Shown here one piece after another: positions 23,639 to 37,897 of a stretch of 64,000 bases of DNA. Location of the stretch: contig JAQGDQ010000019.1 in NCBI GenBank assembly GCA_030141605.1, positions 682,001-746,000 on the forward strand, read 5' to 3'. The position numbers were made by a program, and so were the translations under genes. This stretch comes from Tubiluchus corallicola. Its lineage: Eukaryota; Priapulida; Priapulimorpha; Priapulimorphida; Tubiluchidae. Below the pieces are notes generated by a model, which did not search any database, was not told where the DNA came from, and was given only the letters and a program-made list of their open reading frames with translations. Numbering within the stretch: the stretch's first letter is position 1; each line of letters starts with the position of its first letter.

Positions 23639-24919
23639 CTGAAAAAAACAGTAGTACATGTTATATAAATACTAAGTTGTACGAACTAAACATAAACTAC
23701 AAAATACCCAATTACGCCTACACATCAAGTATTTTTAGCTATTCTAAAATATAATTGTCGTCCTAGTAAACGGTAAATGATTAAAGTAAATCATCAAGAA
23801 GAGTCCATGGGCTGATTTTTTCATCGCTATGTTAGGCATGGAGTCATAACCCTAGTACAAAGAGTAATGAAATTTGCGGGGTAAACACCTGAAGTAGAGG
23901 CTCAAAGAGTGGCAGGACGAAAAAAGCTGGGACTGTTTAAAGTTCAGGGACAGGAGCCAAAATTAGGACAAATTCGTCGGTTACACATGAGTAAAATGCA
24001 TTGGGCCAGGCAAACATAAGCGATAATTAGTCATGCAGCGCAATGATCTACAGTTTTTGACCTGAATAAGCCACCATAAAGGACTAGGAATAGTCAAGTA
24101 AAAAACACGTTCACGCTCGCGGATTTGAATCTAAATTTGTTTAAATACACACTTCTCATTGTCATTAGAATAGATAGCATACGTATATGTATAGCGCTCC
24201 AGCAGGTACAGGTTAAACCTTATCGATGTAATAATAATAAAAGGCACAAGAGGGTTGTGCTAATATTAGGAGATACAGCGACGCGTAGAGTAAACTTTGT
24301 CGTTTATTATTCTACTGTGACATATTGTGTATGCAAAACTGCAGCTTTATATTAGCTATAACCTAACAGGGAATATTACTTGTCGTGCAAATAGAAGGCA
24401 CGCCACAGATACTTTTGATAGACGAAATTGTTATTAACTTCTAGAAACTGCTAAGCTCCCTCAGGGCAATAATGGAGTACAACTGCATGTAGCGTTTTGT
24501 GTAAGATATGAGTGAAATAGTTTAGGTGCTAGGATTTTTTACATCTTAACAAATTAAAATTATGCAAGGCATATGAGATGTAAATAAAGGCAAATTTTTA
24601 CACATCTGTTGGTTCGGTGATGTTATTTAAAGAATAGACATCTAAAATTGCTAAATTTCTAAAATTGCCTAGAATGGCATCACTTGATCAATACAAAGCT
24701 CTATCTCTTTTGCAAATGTTTTAACCAGAACATTTCTAAAATTGCTAAGAATGTCAAGAAGCCTGTGCTACTCTAACTGTAATCTATACTCACAAGCTAG
24801 ACACTACTACGCACACAAACACGAAAATTTAACTAGAAAACAAAACGCTAACTCAACCAAGACTTCAAATTCCAAATCTTGATTTTAGACCAATACGGCA
24901 GCGAGTCAGGGACGACCTC

Positions 24920-24950
24920 GACGATGATGATGATGATGATGATGATAATG
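24920..24950 (+). repeat. (GAT)n microsatellite
   Basis: Ten or so GAT/GAC triplets in the NCX intron. Confidence 0.9.
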
Positions 24951-25872
24951 ATATTTTAGCAATCAACTTACAAATATTCTCATTAATACTATTTAATGCC
25001 AATACTACAATTTTAGAACCAATAGAGACGCTAAGAATCTTTTCTCACTACGTAGTTAGTTGTGCTTCAATACAAAAGCGGAGGCCAGACTTGTCAAGTT
25101 TTTCTGCTGCCAAGAGATGTTGCGGAAGACCATTATCAGCCACTTGCCCATAAATTTCTACTATAACTGAGTGGCAGTCAGGCGTTTCCAGATCTTAATT
25201 ACTAGAGCTCATGATTTACTGGCATAAAGATAAAGTTACTGTGACGTCACATCAGCACTGAACAGCAAATTGAGCTAAGCTGCGGAGAAGACAAGGATGT
25301 ATGCCTATTTTATGAGCTAACTGTCTTATTGAGCTCACTAAATTACTAGCTTTGAAATTATTTTTGCTGCTTAACTAGTCTTTCTGAAATCTGCAACAAT
25401 AAATATTCGCTACACCATTTTGACTTCACCTTCTCTAAACTGACTTTTTATAATTGTTATAATTGTTATATTACTCCTTGCGACGTCGGTTTCGGAATAT
25501 CATGTCCATCATGATCCTCTTTTTTCGGAGACGCGACTCATCAGGTTTTATTTCGCTAATTACATTTATGATATTGTTAAAGTCAATTACACTCAATATG
25601 TTGAAACGCGAGCACACTCTCTTGAAAGAAAATTTTCTTTTTTATTAGAAAGCACTCTCTTAAACGAATGTCTTTTTTTCTGTTCGGATGTCTGGTAATA
25701 ATCTTCTTTCATACGCTCAGCATTGGTTCAGTCCTCTCAACTATACTGTCTATGACCACTGAACACATCAAATGATCTCTGTATTAACCAGAATAAATTC
25801 AAATGGTGGCACAGGACATGTTTAAACTGTATCAAAATATATGGAACGGAGTAAAGGTTTATACTTCTCAAA

Positions 25873-25873
<1 letters not shown>

Positions 25874-25916
<43 letters not shown>
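25874..25916 (+). repeat. (CT)n microsatellite
   Basis: About 21 CT dinucleotides in the large NCX intron. The open Arg-Glu frame over it is an artefact. Confidence 0.95.
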
Positions 25917-25917
<1 letters not shown>

Positions 25918-27509
25918 GTCGAGATGTTAAGCATTCACGCTTTGGAAAATTGTAACTCAACACTAGCTCATAATCTTGCTGTATATACACTATTCTGGTC
26001 GACTTGATGCAATGGGAATTGTCACACATTATGGCTTTATTAGGACATTTAATTTAATTTGCTAGTTGCAATTCTGTAATGATAGTGTTGGCCGTAGGTC
26101 TATAGCATCAAAGTAATTTCCATCGAGGGAATAGGTTTGATATCTTCTAATACAACATCATCATTGTTATGAGGTCAATGTCCTGTTTAGCTCGACAAAT
26201 CCGACTGATGGATCCGTAGTTACCGTATTTTGGCAAGCAGCGACATCGCATGATTGAAACACTTCTACTATACTCATGATGGTGATGATGTTGATGATGT
26301 TAATAACGATGATGAAGACAATGACTGTTGGCTTCAAGATGTAGCACTTTGTTAGCATCTGCAAACTAAGCCTCTTAAGCTTATATAGCCAGCAGGTTTA
26401 CCAAGTATAGAGACACTGATAAATGTTGGGCTAACATGGAATGTATGCAGCACATAAATACATAAACAAGCTCCTATATGTAAGGGTTTCCATGAAGAGA
26501 GAGACACGGCTTGTGCATTAGAGCACATCTCAGGCCGGCTGTCTCCATGCTGGTTTAATTGTGAACATCAATACTACTTATTAGCCCTGGAACAGGTCAG
26601 CTGCTCGGTAGTAGAAAATTGCAGGCAAGCGACAGTTATGAAATAAAGCCTAATAATTCCCTGTGTCAACTGACACGAGATACGCACAGCATGATAATCA
26701 TACATTATAATAGAGATATAATTACGTCGCATAATTAGAAGTTTGATTCGTGATCGGGCAACCATATTCTCTACAGTGAGTGCTCTTTTCTCAGCAGACC
26801 GAAAGCCATGCTATAAACCTAACTGCCCACAAAGGAGGCAAACTAGCTTTTCTGAAATTTAAAACTAGAATGGACGATGAGATGGAAAACATAAAAGAAC
26901 ATTTTACTGGTTATTCAAACCAATCGCAGAATTATGACCTTGTTCACAAAATTACCAAATTTCTCTGATAATATTAATAACCACAAATATGCACAACTTT
27001 CGTTAAACTGTAATTGAATTTCTCTTAAGAACATCTTTATCGGAGTTCAATGGTACTTTCTCCTCTTTATCTTCCTTATCAGCCTCGTCATTTTTATCGT
27101 CACCGTCGTTGTAAGAGTTAGAGTCCCAGGACAACATTGGTACCAGCACAGCACAGCTATCATCATTGCTACATATATTGCCAATTGCAGCATTCTTGTT
27201 ATTCCTAGGTTATTTGTTCGACCTCTGATTTATGATAAATAGTAATTATACAGCACGATGTATTAACGAAAATAAATTTTAAACTTTTATTTGAATCGTC
27301 AATGCCGTTGCCATGTTCATCGTCATTACATCTATCAATTACCCTCAATTATTATTTTCATCACTGCTGTCAGTATTATCGTCATTGCCATTATTACAAC
27401 CAATGAGTTTAAATGCCTTTCCAACATCTCACCATCACCATTACCACAACTGCTACGGAAATCAACATTACTATTGCTACTGGTCGTCATTAGCATTGTT
27501 ACTGTTACC

Positions 27510-27510
27510 G

Positions 27511-27546
<36 letters not shown>

Positions 27547-27590
27547 CCATCATCGTCGTCGGCGTCGTCACCACCGCCGCCGCCGTTACT
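27510..27590 (+). repeat. (ATC)n microsatellite with GTC/GCC variants
   Basis: A run of TCA/ATC triplets followed by GTC and GCC variants. All open frames around 27290-27760 are produced by this triplet bias. Confidence 0.95.
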
Positions 27591-28027
27591 ACCGCTGAGA
27601 TCTATGATTATTTTAAATGCTTGATTGTTCAGAAAGTGGTCTGTAGTACTTACACTTGATGTTAATAAACTGCGACAACAAATTATATCTTCCAAATATG
27701 ACAATTCCAGAAACATTACACTACAGCGGCTATTGCAAACTTGCACCTGTTGAAATGGCATTTAGCTTTGGCTTAAATAAATTAACATATATAATTATAG
27801 AATGAATTGATTTCACACCCAGTTGAAGCCATTTATCACGTGATGCCACTCCATCTCATCCTTTCTACAAGCCGCGGAGTGCCAGAAGTAATCTATATTT
27901 GATAAGTAGCCAACTAACGAATGGCAAGCAATCCATACACGACATACGCTATAGTTGCACTGTCTCAAGGGTGATGTCGCTCTGCAATTCAACGCTGCCG
28001 CAATAATTACATTTTTCTGTCATTCAG

Positions 28028-28113
28028 GTGTCCGGATCTTTGAACCTTCTAAACATCAATCAGAACAACGTTGATATTAAGAGTGACAGCTTCTTTGGCT
28101 TCACACTGGGAAA
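28028..28113 (+). CDS. Putative exon antisense to NCX; integrin-alpha-like N-terminus (tentative)
   Basis: The segment lies between acceptor TGTCATTCAG (ending 28027) and donor GGGAAA|GTAAGC (28114). Only one frame is open, entering in phase 0: VSGSLNLLNINQNNVDIKSD then SFFGFTLG, leaving two nucleotides. The ending resembles the start of mature integrin alpha subunits (FNxD...GSxFGFxV), where an intron often follows soon after, but the match is short and no FG-GAP repeat exons were found downstream. The last 37 bp recur at 28865-28901. It may be a genuine exon of a gene nested in the NCX intron on the other strand, an exon captured by a repeat, or chance. Confidence 0.3.
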
Positions 28114-28234
28114 GTAAGCAAAATGCAGCTGGTCAAACAGCTATTCAAGCACTAGTGTAATGGAACTTGATAAGGAGACATACTGAGTGCCAGCAATCAA
28201 ACCTTTATTCAGATAGGTTACTAGCAATATCTGT

Positions 28235-28345
28235 TGGTCAAATGGTTTGGCCAGTCAGCGAGGCCGTTAAGCAAGCAGTCAATCGGTCAGTCGGTCTGTT
28301 GGCTGGTCGGTCTCTTGGTCAGTCGGTCCGTCGGATAGGCAGGCG
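28235..28345 (+). repeat. Degenerate GTCG/GTCA tetranucleotide tract
   Basis: The stretch is made of imperfect GGTC-AGTC-GGTC steps (for example GTCAGTCGGTCTGTTGGCTG). Comparable decayed tracts occur at about 39720-39800 and 46800-46920. The plus-strand open frame here arises from the repeat. Confidence 0.7.
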
Positions 28346-28864
28346 GCTGCAAGACGCAATCACTTACAGGAAACATCACAATCTTCATATAAAACAGAAA
28401 TTAACTTGAATTAAATTTCGAAAATTTTAATTATTAGTTTCTCGCGGATATGCTTTAGTATTGTGTTAACATTACTGCTTAACGCAAATAATAACAGTAA
28501 CGGTTAATATTCGTTGAACTTTTAAAAACGAAAATGAAATACAACAGCACTGGATTAATAGTGTTAGCATGGCGAATTATTCCAAATAGGCGTCAAAATG
28601 AACGAATACAAATGTGACTGTCACACAGGAACATAAGTAATAATAGTAACACACCTATATATTAAAGAAACGTTTTATTTTAACCTTCAAGTTTATAATA
28701 TTACATGTACCAGCTGAAACTAAACAGAAATCTGTCAGTTGACATGCGAAACGTGGATTGGTTGACCTTTCTTTGCTTTGTAGCAATATAAAAACTTGCA
28801 TAATTGTAATTTTAACATTAGTGACTAGCTAAAGAGCTGCGATTTAATTCTTGCATATTAAGAA

Positions 28865-28901
28865 TTGATTTTAAGAGTGACAGCTTCTTTGGCTTCACAC
28901 T
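28865..28901 (+). repeat. 37-bp echo of the putative exon at 28028-28113
   Basis: The segment matches 28071-28107 at 36 of 37 positions, including GTGACAGCTTCTTTGGCTTC. Sequence on both sides is unrelated and there is no donor site after this copy. Confidence 0.9.
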
Positions 28902-31900
28902 CAAGTAGTGTGCCAATTAAGTCAATGGTTTGTAGTATAATACCTGTGACTTCAGCAAAAAACAATTGGCGTTTCAACGAAAAAATCATCAACACATGTA
29001 CAAGTTCAATACTGGCTTCTTGCCTCTATGACTGAGAATTTAGCCTTATTTCATAAAAACTAGCCCATGGCTTTGAGTGCCTGGCAGCATGTGTGGGTGC
29101 ATTAACGAGTAAAACGATTAAACGATAGCTCAAGGTAGTCAAGTTTGCTTAATTCTGATATCAAATCTGAAGAGAGGATTGCATTGTCTCTAATCAATTC
29201 AGATATTTCTAATTAGTTTCTCGAACCGCTTAAAATGAAACTATTTATACTTTCTGGTCAAATGAGCAAAAACAACAAATGCAAAAGAAAATAAAAATTT
29301 ATTATTGACCATAGTTTTAAGATTATCAAATTAATGTGGTTTTTTTGTTTTATATCATAGTTTTTGGGCGAAAGGGAAAAATTTATGTGGAAAAATTGCA
29401 ATCAAACCAGAGGATATTTGAAATGCAAGCCAGACGTTTGAACTACTGACGATCACTGTCACCGTAGTAAAACCTGGTAACCCATTAGTCTTTTCAGCAT
29501 TCTTGGTTACGTCTAGCACGAAGGCGCATTTATTTTGCTTTTTTATTACACTGTTCATGTTGTTTTCACCTTCATTATCGATCATTTCTCGAAGGGACTT
29601 CTACGTGGATTAATGACTTCATGAATGGACGTCAACTTAGCAACATGAGTAGTTCTCATTTACAGTTCATTTTAGGAATACACGCATGAAGCTTCCCTAA
29701 TGATGACTGATTACTATTGGAATCTGTCTTCAAATGGCTGCTAATACTCCTCTGTCCTTCAACATCAGCGCATCGAGTACAGGCTTAACTAATACAGAAT
29801 GATATCAGCCATTAGTACGAACGCGAAAACGGAAATTACCCACCTGAATTATGATTTGTGTGGCTGCGAGTTTCTTCCTTTCTCCCAGTTTGTAAGAAGT
29901 CTGTGTTAAATTATAACAATTTTTCCCAGTGTCGAGCTCCGGTACAAAACCCAAAATTTAAACATGATCGCCCCGCCTACAGCATTAATAATTGGCCTTG
30001 TCATAGAGTGTTGATATTAAGTTTGTAGCATGCCGGTTTGCTTAAATAAATATTTTATAATTCAATGTTTGGGCTCTTTTTCGATGCACTTTAAATTATT
30101 TTACCAAACAAACTCCGGTAAGTTACCCGCCTACAAATATACTCAGACGCGCTGTCACAACTGAAAACCTTTAATAGCCTATGTAACACCATAATATTTC
30201 CCTAATGTGGACATGCACTTTTGTGCCATGCCCACATCAAATATTTCGTGGATCTCTATGGAATCTACACTTACAAATATATTCCTACAGATTGTTAGTG
30301 AAAAAAAGTGAATCAGCCATAAACTAAAACCAAATACTAAGATGCAAAAAATACCCTACAAGTTATCAGCGGAGAACTTTTTTATAGGAAACGAAGCTAA
30401 CATTAACAAAGACAAAAACAATATTTTTCAATATATTCTTAAAAAATGCTTGCTGACTTTAGCCTTTTTTGTCGCTATAAAAACGTATAAGTCCCAGTAA
30501 GTATTTTATTTTATACAGGAAGTCGGTCTCTAGGCTTTCATTAGCTTGTAAATCACATTATTCTTAGATTGATAAAAACTGAGAGACCGAAAGCTATTTA
30601 GGAAAATCCTTAGGGAGAGAGACAACAGTATGAATATTCTGCATAATTTTTGACATTTTATTAGTTTTCCAATTTAGTATATTACCAGTTTGTTTTCTTC
30701 AATTTGATGTCTTCTTAAATGTCAATAAAATTTGTTTTCAAGTATTAATACTGGGGATTCCTACGTTCCTTAATGGGATACCATCCCATTTAACCTCATT
30801 AGACGAACAGCACGACGGTCTTACTATCCTGGTAAACTAGCAATAACGGCACGTTTGTGTCTTTGAACTCGCAGGGCCAACTGGAAGTGTTTGACCCCAT
30901 TCGCGTATCCGTTTTCTTAATCTTTTAATCTCCTCGCGTATAAATCTAAGTTCTGATTACTGCTTGACTTCTAGAACCTATGGAACCTATGACTTCACGA
31001 AGGTCTTGAGATTGCACACATGCCGAGTTCCGCAAAAGGATCTTTGCACAAAACCAACGAATGAACGCCAACTTTACAAAGTAGTTAAAGTTCAGTACTT
31101 AATAAAATTACAACTCACCACAAATGCTATACCAGTATGTTGTCTTACAAGGTAAACGGTTATGAATCACAAAAGTAATCTTTACTGATGTGCTGCCTCG
31201 CATACCGTGCTCGAACCAATTGCCAGACTTTGTTACGCTGTCACAATATTTCATGACGTATAAAACTGACACAGCTTGCAAGCTATTGATCTTTAAATAT
31301 GTATTTTACTGTGAACTGACACTGCGATGGCATTACGTTTTCATAAAAATCGTTTTAAACAAAACCATTGTTGCTCCTTGTCCAATGCAGTACGCTTTTC
31401 ACTAATTATTGATTACTTATCGTGGACTGGTAAGATTTTTGTTGGATTAATTTAGTTTCCTGTTCTGTCCTGTTGTCCTGAATGCTATTGGCCCTGTTTC
31501 AAAATTTACCCTACTTTCTTTCCCGAGAAACAGAATCTTGCTAATTGTTTATTTATGGCTAAACAGTGCGTTGATTGATTATTGGGAGAAAAGTAAAACG
31601 TTCCTCGAGGTCATCATTTTAAGGAGATTTATGACAAAATTCAATGAGTATTTTTGAAATACCAAAAAATAAGTTTATCAAAACTTTTTTATGTATTTCG
31701 GTACACAGCAAACCAAAATTCAACATTCATCACCAGTGTGCACTCAACATTGATGTTACGTCATTTCATCTTGAAATTAGGTGAGTAGCGAAATAAGGCC
31801 CATACAATATTATAATACACGCTTCGAGCAAAATGCAGTTTAGAATATAAGTGGACGGCTATACTACGTTCAAAAATTGCCAACAGTTCTGAATCTTCTG

Positions 31901-34309
31901 ACTTTAGATCTGGACAACCTCTTCCAACTCAGACAGCGAAGCCAGATATTCGAGTACGAAGCTGCGCTAGAATTAGAGCCCAGTTGTCGACCGGCTGCAC
32001 TCATTGTTTGCCTCGTGTACGTATCTTTTTTCTTTCTTGTTCAAAAATAGTGGAAATTCTGGTAAGCCTAGATGGTCGAATGGTGTCAAGGTCTTGTCGG
32101 CAGTAGAACGGAAGCCAAGGAGCGTGAATTCCACGAATTCAAGGCATTTCGGACGCAACTCTGGCAAATCCTTGACAATAAAAACATGGCATGGATGTGA
32201 TTTTGTTTATAGTTTCTCTACATCAGTTGAGTTTGTATGTAAATAATGTAACAGTGTAGTGCTACATATACACGAGGCTAAGCTAAGACTAGAGCTCAAT
32301 GCAATTTTAGCCTGGGCGCATATCTAAAATTAGAATCTTACATGTATGTTCATTACTAAACCACAAATTGTGTCCTGACATGTTTGATAATAGTAATTTC
32401 TACACGACTCTTATTTTTCGTTTTAACATAGGTAAGTACAGTATAGTGTACGTGAGCGAAGGAGACATCTTTATTCAACAAGTGCACTGGTAAGTCACAA
32501 GAACAGCGAACCATACCTTTCCTCAGTACTGTAATCACCTACCTCAGCATGCAGCTATACTTCAACAATGAAAAGCTTCGCATAAAATAAATACGTACAA
32601 TTATTAAATAATACTCTAAATATCTTAAAAACGCACTTAACTTTGTAATCATATATTGCTTGGCTGTCAGCATAATACATGTATTTATTGTTTGTGTAAC
32701 AGGATTACACCCTGTGCAAGTACAAAAAACATTATAAGATTGTTTATTGTTTTTAGTGTGTCTCGCCAAATACATTAAAAGCTGATAAAGCATTAAAATC
32801 ACCCCAAAGTAAAAAGATGAATTCGTCCGAATATCTCCATAAATCACACTTTTAATGAATTCATCTGCTTACGCCCTTTCTCTACTGTTTTTAAGTTGTC
32901 AGTAATTCGGGGGTTATTATCACTCAAGTCAGCTAAGTAGAGCTCAAGCAGCATTCACTCACCAATGATAATTAATGCGCCAACATGCACGCAGTGATTC
33001 ACTTTCAAGGACCTAGCTCTTTGCGTGCTTCCTATTGATTTGACCTATAAGGTTTGAAAGTCAATATTGTTCGTTACACATTTCCCTGTCAGATCAAATT
33101 CTCTGACGAGGAAATGCTTAGCGTAATGATTAGCTCATATTGTATTTGGGTTAAAAGCGTCACGGCCCTACAGAAGCCAGCTAAGATAAAACTCCCTGCA
33201 CTCATCGTGTTCTTGCTAATGATGTTTCGAAAACTCGCTCTATTAACTATGGGTACATGTGATTTCTGTGCTGTTTCTGCATATTTGCCATCGCAGTATC
33301 AGGAATTGTAGCTCACTTATGTATTCTAGTACCTAATTATCAATGCTCTAGTAACAAATTAAGCTACAAATATCAAGCTGACAGAAGATAAAACATTTTG
33401 TGGCCAAGAAATATGTGATTCTACACCTGACTATCTTTCATCAAAAAGGAAATCATTTGGACGCAATACATTGATTTGCACCTGTCAATGCACCTTTCAC
33501 AAGCGTTTACAGGCTGCAAATAAAATAATAAAAACTAAGAGATTTTACTGTCTGCAAAAATTGTTGATGTGCTTTCGATATGATCTCAAAAAATATAAAT
33601 ATGGGTTGCGTATTAAGTTTAAATTAGCAATCTTCGGCAGGTGAAATTTGGACCTATAAAATTTGTCGCACGACTTGAGCAACTTTTTGTAAGTAAATAG
33701 TAGCTTGACACTAAATAGAAACGTCTATACTTAGTTACCAATGTTCTACAGTATAGCTACCAATAGCTAACATTTTGAATACTAAAGATGCCCACTGATA
33801 TTCAGTGTTTGACGCATAGCTAAGTACCAGTTTCAAGATGATGGTTAATTCCAATTCTCTTGCATTCGTTCAAATCAATAATAAGGAAGTTTAGAAAGAT
33901 CCTGGTGGACGCATTTCTGATCAAAGAGAATAATTTTTGCTTTGCAGAAGGCTTAATGGACTGGCTCTCGCGGTTAGTTGAAACCAAAAACCGACAAGAA
34001 AAGCTTTTGACAGTTTCAAACATTTTTCTCAGAGAAAGTGAGTTTGGATTAGCCACTCTATTTATTATGAGGTGACTACGAACGTAAAGAAGACGCCATA
34101 ATCCATTGATAAACTACCTTCCGATTGATAAATGATTGCTGGAAGTGGAAAATTTTACCTTTTCGTGTAACGTTTACGAAAATTTTTTAAGAATTAAACC
34201 ATACAAAATCAACCGAATATTAATTGATTTTTAACATTATTGCTGCCTGTAGAATCAATTAATCATTCAAGAAAAATTCTACGAGCGAATCTGTAGGAGT
34301 CTATCCAGG

Positions 34310-34380
34310 AATTGAACCAAGGACTTTATGAGTGCCTGTCATCCATGCTAGCGTTATATCACTACATCGCATATAGGCTC
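34310..34380 (-). repeat. tRNA-derived sequence (SINE head or tRNA pseudogene)
   Basis: On the minus strand the segment has an A-box-like TAGTGATATAACGCTAGC and a B-box-like GGTTCAATTCC about 30 nt later, at tRNA-like spacing. The acceptor stem does not pair well, so it is not a functional tRNA gene. About 100 bp further on, the plus strand at about 34450-34520 has a weaker tRNA-like stretch (TGGTGTAACACTTAAC and AGTTCAGATCCTG). Confidence 0.4.
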
Positions 34381-36410
34381 CTCAAGTTTGACTTCAATAC
34401 AATTTCATAACTCAGCAGAAAAGCTAGACATGAAAAAATTGGTTTGAGGTGGTGTAACACTTAACATATATATGTGACTGGTAGTCAGAAAGCTAAGAGT
34501 TCAGATCCTGTATGAACAATGAATAATATCCCTATTAACGTCCTTTCGTCAAATTAAGTTGAATTGTGCAACTGCACCAAAAGAAGATAATTTAAGAGAT
34601 TGAGTGTGAAATAACTTACAAGATATCCCTTTTTGCGTATTATCTATACCGAGGAAAGAGGTACTAATTCAGTAATTATTGTAACTCAGGTTAAATAGAG
34701 ACTGATATGCACCAGCTTCGTACGATTCAAAGCCATTCCTTCCCAGGACCTGTGGTGTGACAGAAAGGCACTAACCTGACGAGAGGGCTCGTCATACTAC
34801 CGCAAGATATTTATAGTTGGCATTTTTTAATCAAATATTAATGGGCACTGTGAAGAGATTGCAGCTCAAACGAAAATGTTTTGTTAGTTAATAATTAGTT
34901 ATGGTAATTGCTCGCTCATAAAATATTGCTATTCTGTGAACATTCTATGAGTATATGTTTTCTATTACCCCTAAAAGAAAATCTGTTTTTTTCCACAATA
35001 ATTTTCGAGCATATACTACCAATTAGGCTGCCATGTAATTAAGTCACTATCAGCAAAGAAGAAGAAATTTATCACTCCATGGAATGGACAGAAAACTTCT
35101 ATGCTTCTATAAGCGAATTAAATGACATAAGCCAAATAAACAAGTCGCGATGGTGATTGCTTTCTTGTCTTGAGAATGAGATTTTTTAAGCTCACAATTA
35201 TTGAGAATCTACCTCCTTAAATGTGAATAACGTGATGTCACGTGCAAAACATGAGATAATAACGATAGTCGGGGTACATGCCAAAAGGAATTTCCGTTTT
35301 GAACTACAGTTGACTTCTAGGTAAATGATTTTCGATATAGTAGCATATCATTTTTTAGTGTAAAGCGTACCGTTTCTTTTTGTTGTTTTTTTTATGTTAA
35401 TACTTACGTGGTTGATTTATTTTCAAAAATTAATTAAATAACGAATATTACTCATATGGGAGTGCTTTGGTAGTAGTTTGGTTTTGAAAATAAGTTTTAT
35501 TGATAACTTAGTGCTAGTTGTTTGAGAAAGTTGGAATTAACAGAAAAGAAAGATTGTCATTAATGATCCTATAGAAGCATCGAAAGCCATCTGACTCTGG
35601 TTCACTAATGTTCAGACAAGATATTTCGCTGGTCTGCGCTACTGACCATGCAGTTAGGGACACAAATTGCAGCAGCTTATCCGCTCCAGCTGAGGTAACA
35701 AATGCAAAAATTGTGTTAGCTAAACAATACACATTTTTACAGCTGCAAGAAGCTGGGACCAGTTTGTCTGAAAGCAAACAATATTAGCTACTAATGACGC
35801 GACTGGCTTCGCGCGCTTGCTCCTCCACAACTCTTATGAAACATTCATTTTAATCATGCCCATGCATGGCAGAAAATTTACATCATCGAATCTAATAAAT
35901 ATAATATACTGTCGAGCTATTTATTAAACATGGCAAACGGAACCTGCATAAGCGCACTGGGAGCAATAAAATCATGTATCCGCATCTTTAACCCTTTTGA
36001 TGCGATTGGCAGAAAATATGTGTCCTTTCAGTTATATGTAAATAACTTAAACTCCAATTAATGAAGATAATGGTAGTCATTCCATTGACACAGGTAATGG
36101 CACGGGTGTATAGCACTGGTCCTTTATCTTTTGTCATACTTGTCCAGTTGTCCTGTAGCACAGCAATTATTACAGTAGCTTTGCTACCGTCAGTTTTTTT
36201 AGTTACGAAATTAGTGACTGAAGTTAAGCATCACCAGTCTTGAGAGTAAATTGATAGTGTACTTCAGAAAAATCCGTTCATCTGTCGCACTGCCTAGGAG
36301 TACTTTTCTCGTTAAGAAAGAAGGTATATAAATCCGAACGTACCGCTGCCGGATTGGAATCTCATCTTTTAAGTAGAAGATTGTCTTTAATGTTGAGATA
36401 GCCTAGCCAC

Positions 36411-36489
36411 AATAGAGAGAAAGAGAAAAGAGAGAAATAGAGAGGGAGCGAGAATGAAAGGGAGGGAGAAAAAGGGGAAGGGGAGGAAG

Positions 36490-36523
<34 letters not shown>

Positions 36524-36583
36524 GGAGAAAGGGGGAAAGGAAAAAGAAGAAGACAGAGTGCAGAGAGAGCAAGGGAGGAGAGA

Positions 36584-36624
<41 letters not shown>

Positions 36625-36646
36625 AAGAGGGAGAAAGAGAGAGAGC
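36411..36646 (+). repeat. GA-rich polypurine tract, about 235 bp
   Basis: Imperfect (GA)n with GGGA and AAAGA interruptions, nearly all purine on the plus strand. Paired in inverted sense with the CT tract at 37266-37500. The open frames here are repeat artefacts. Confidence 0.95.
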
Positions 36647-37261
36647 TGTCCCTGCCGTCCATTGGTGTGTACCAGTTTACAGTGTGCCGATTTAATAGAA
36701 GCTATAGTAATTGGCTTCAATTTGAAGTTATTTTGTTGTTTATTGGGATGCCTTTTGTTTGGCTTGCGATTTGCTGCAGAGTGGTTTGCTCAGATAAGTT
36801 TTATTACGCTATCAAATAACGTGGGAAACAAAACAGCTCCCTGTGGCAGACTGTGGCTAATACTCATAGCAAGCAATCAAAATTATATAAACCGGCAGTC
36901 GGTGGAAATAATGACCAGCCCGGAAACATTTTTCGCAAAACGCATTTTATGCAACATTTTCCAGGGAATGAAGCTCCTAATTAGATAATGGTAAGTTTTA
37001 ACATAGCTATCGAATTAATTGCTAAGCTAGAATAACACCCAACGGAATTCGTGAAATTGAACGAATTTCACACAGAGCGTTAAAACGTGTCTTGCTTAGT
37101 AAAATGCAATAATCTCCTCAGAAATGAGCAGTGTCATTGAATTTTTCTCTGTGAGGAAAAGGTGCATTATAGTTAGTGACGCCTACAAATTAAAGAGGAC
37201 CTATTGTTAGTCGTGTGATTAGGACTTACATTTAATTTTTTTACTAGTTTTTCTCTAACCA

Positions 37262-37500
<239 letters not shown>

Positions 37501-37779
37501 CAACTGTGGACATCACGCTGCTCAAAGAATCCTTCCCATTTAACAATACGTATTAGTCGAAAAATAGGTCGTATCTCGGACGGAAATAATTTTTCGAAAA
37601 ACGAAAGCTTTGTGGCCAGCATCCAGGGCACGACTATAAAAACTATATAAAAAACTCAGGTAGGCGTGTCGTGGATCTCGACATCCAGCATGAGCATATA
37701 CGTCCGAAGTCAGTGCTCCAATTCTGTTCTTGAGCACGTTTTGCTAGGAAATGCCGCACCCAGGAAACTATTTGGTAAA

Positions 37780-37897
37780 AGATTAATGAAAGTTAACACT
37801 TTTAACTTGTCTCCCTTGCTATTGTGCATCTTTTATTGTTTTATTTTTAATGTATGCATGGATACTTTAATAAATAAATAAATAAAATAAATAAAAA
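37780..37897 (+). mobile_element. Probable non-LTR retrotransposon 3' end
   Basis: An AT-rich stretch with TTTTATTGTTTTATTTTTAATG followed by a (AATA/TAAA)n tail at 37869-37897, the usual look of a LINE 3' terminus. No ORF2 remnant is recognisable upstream, so the copy would be heavily 5'-truncated. Confidence 0.35.

Noticed and set aside
27291-27761. Four long overlapping frames on both strands
   Set aside because: All are produced by the (ATC)n microsatellite.
30525-30592. CGGTCTCT and AGAGACCG as a possible hairpin
   Set aside because: Only 8 bp match with a 50-bp gap and no extension; expected by chance.
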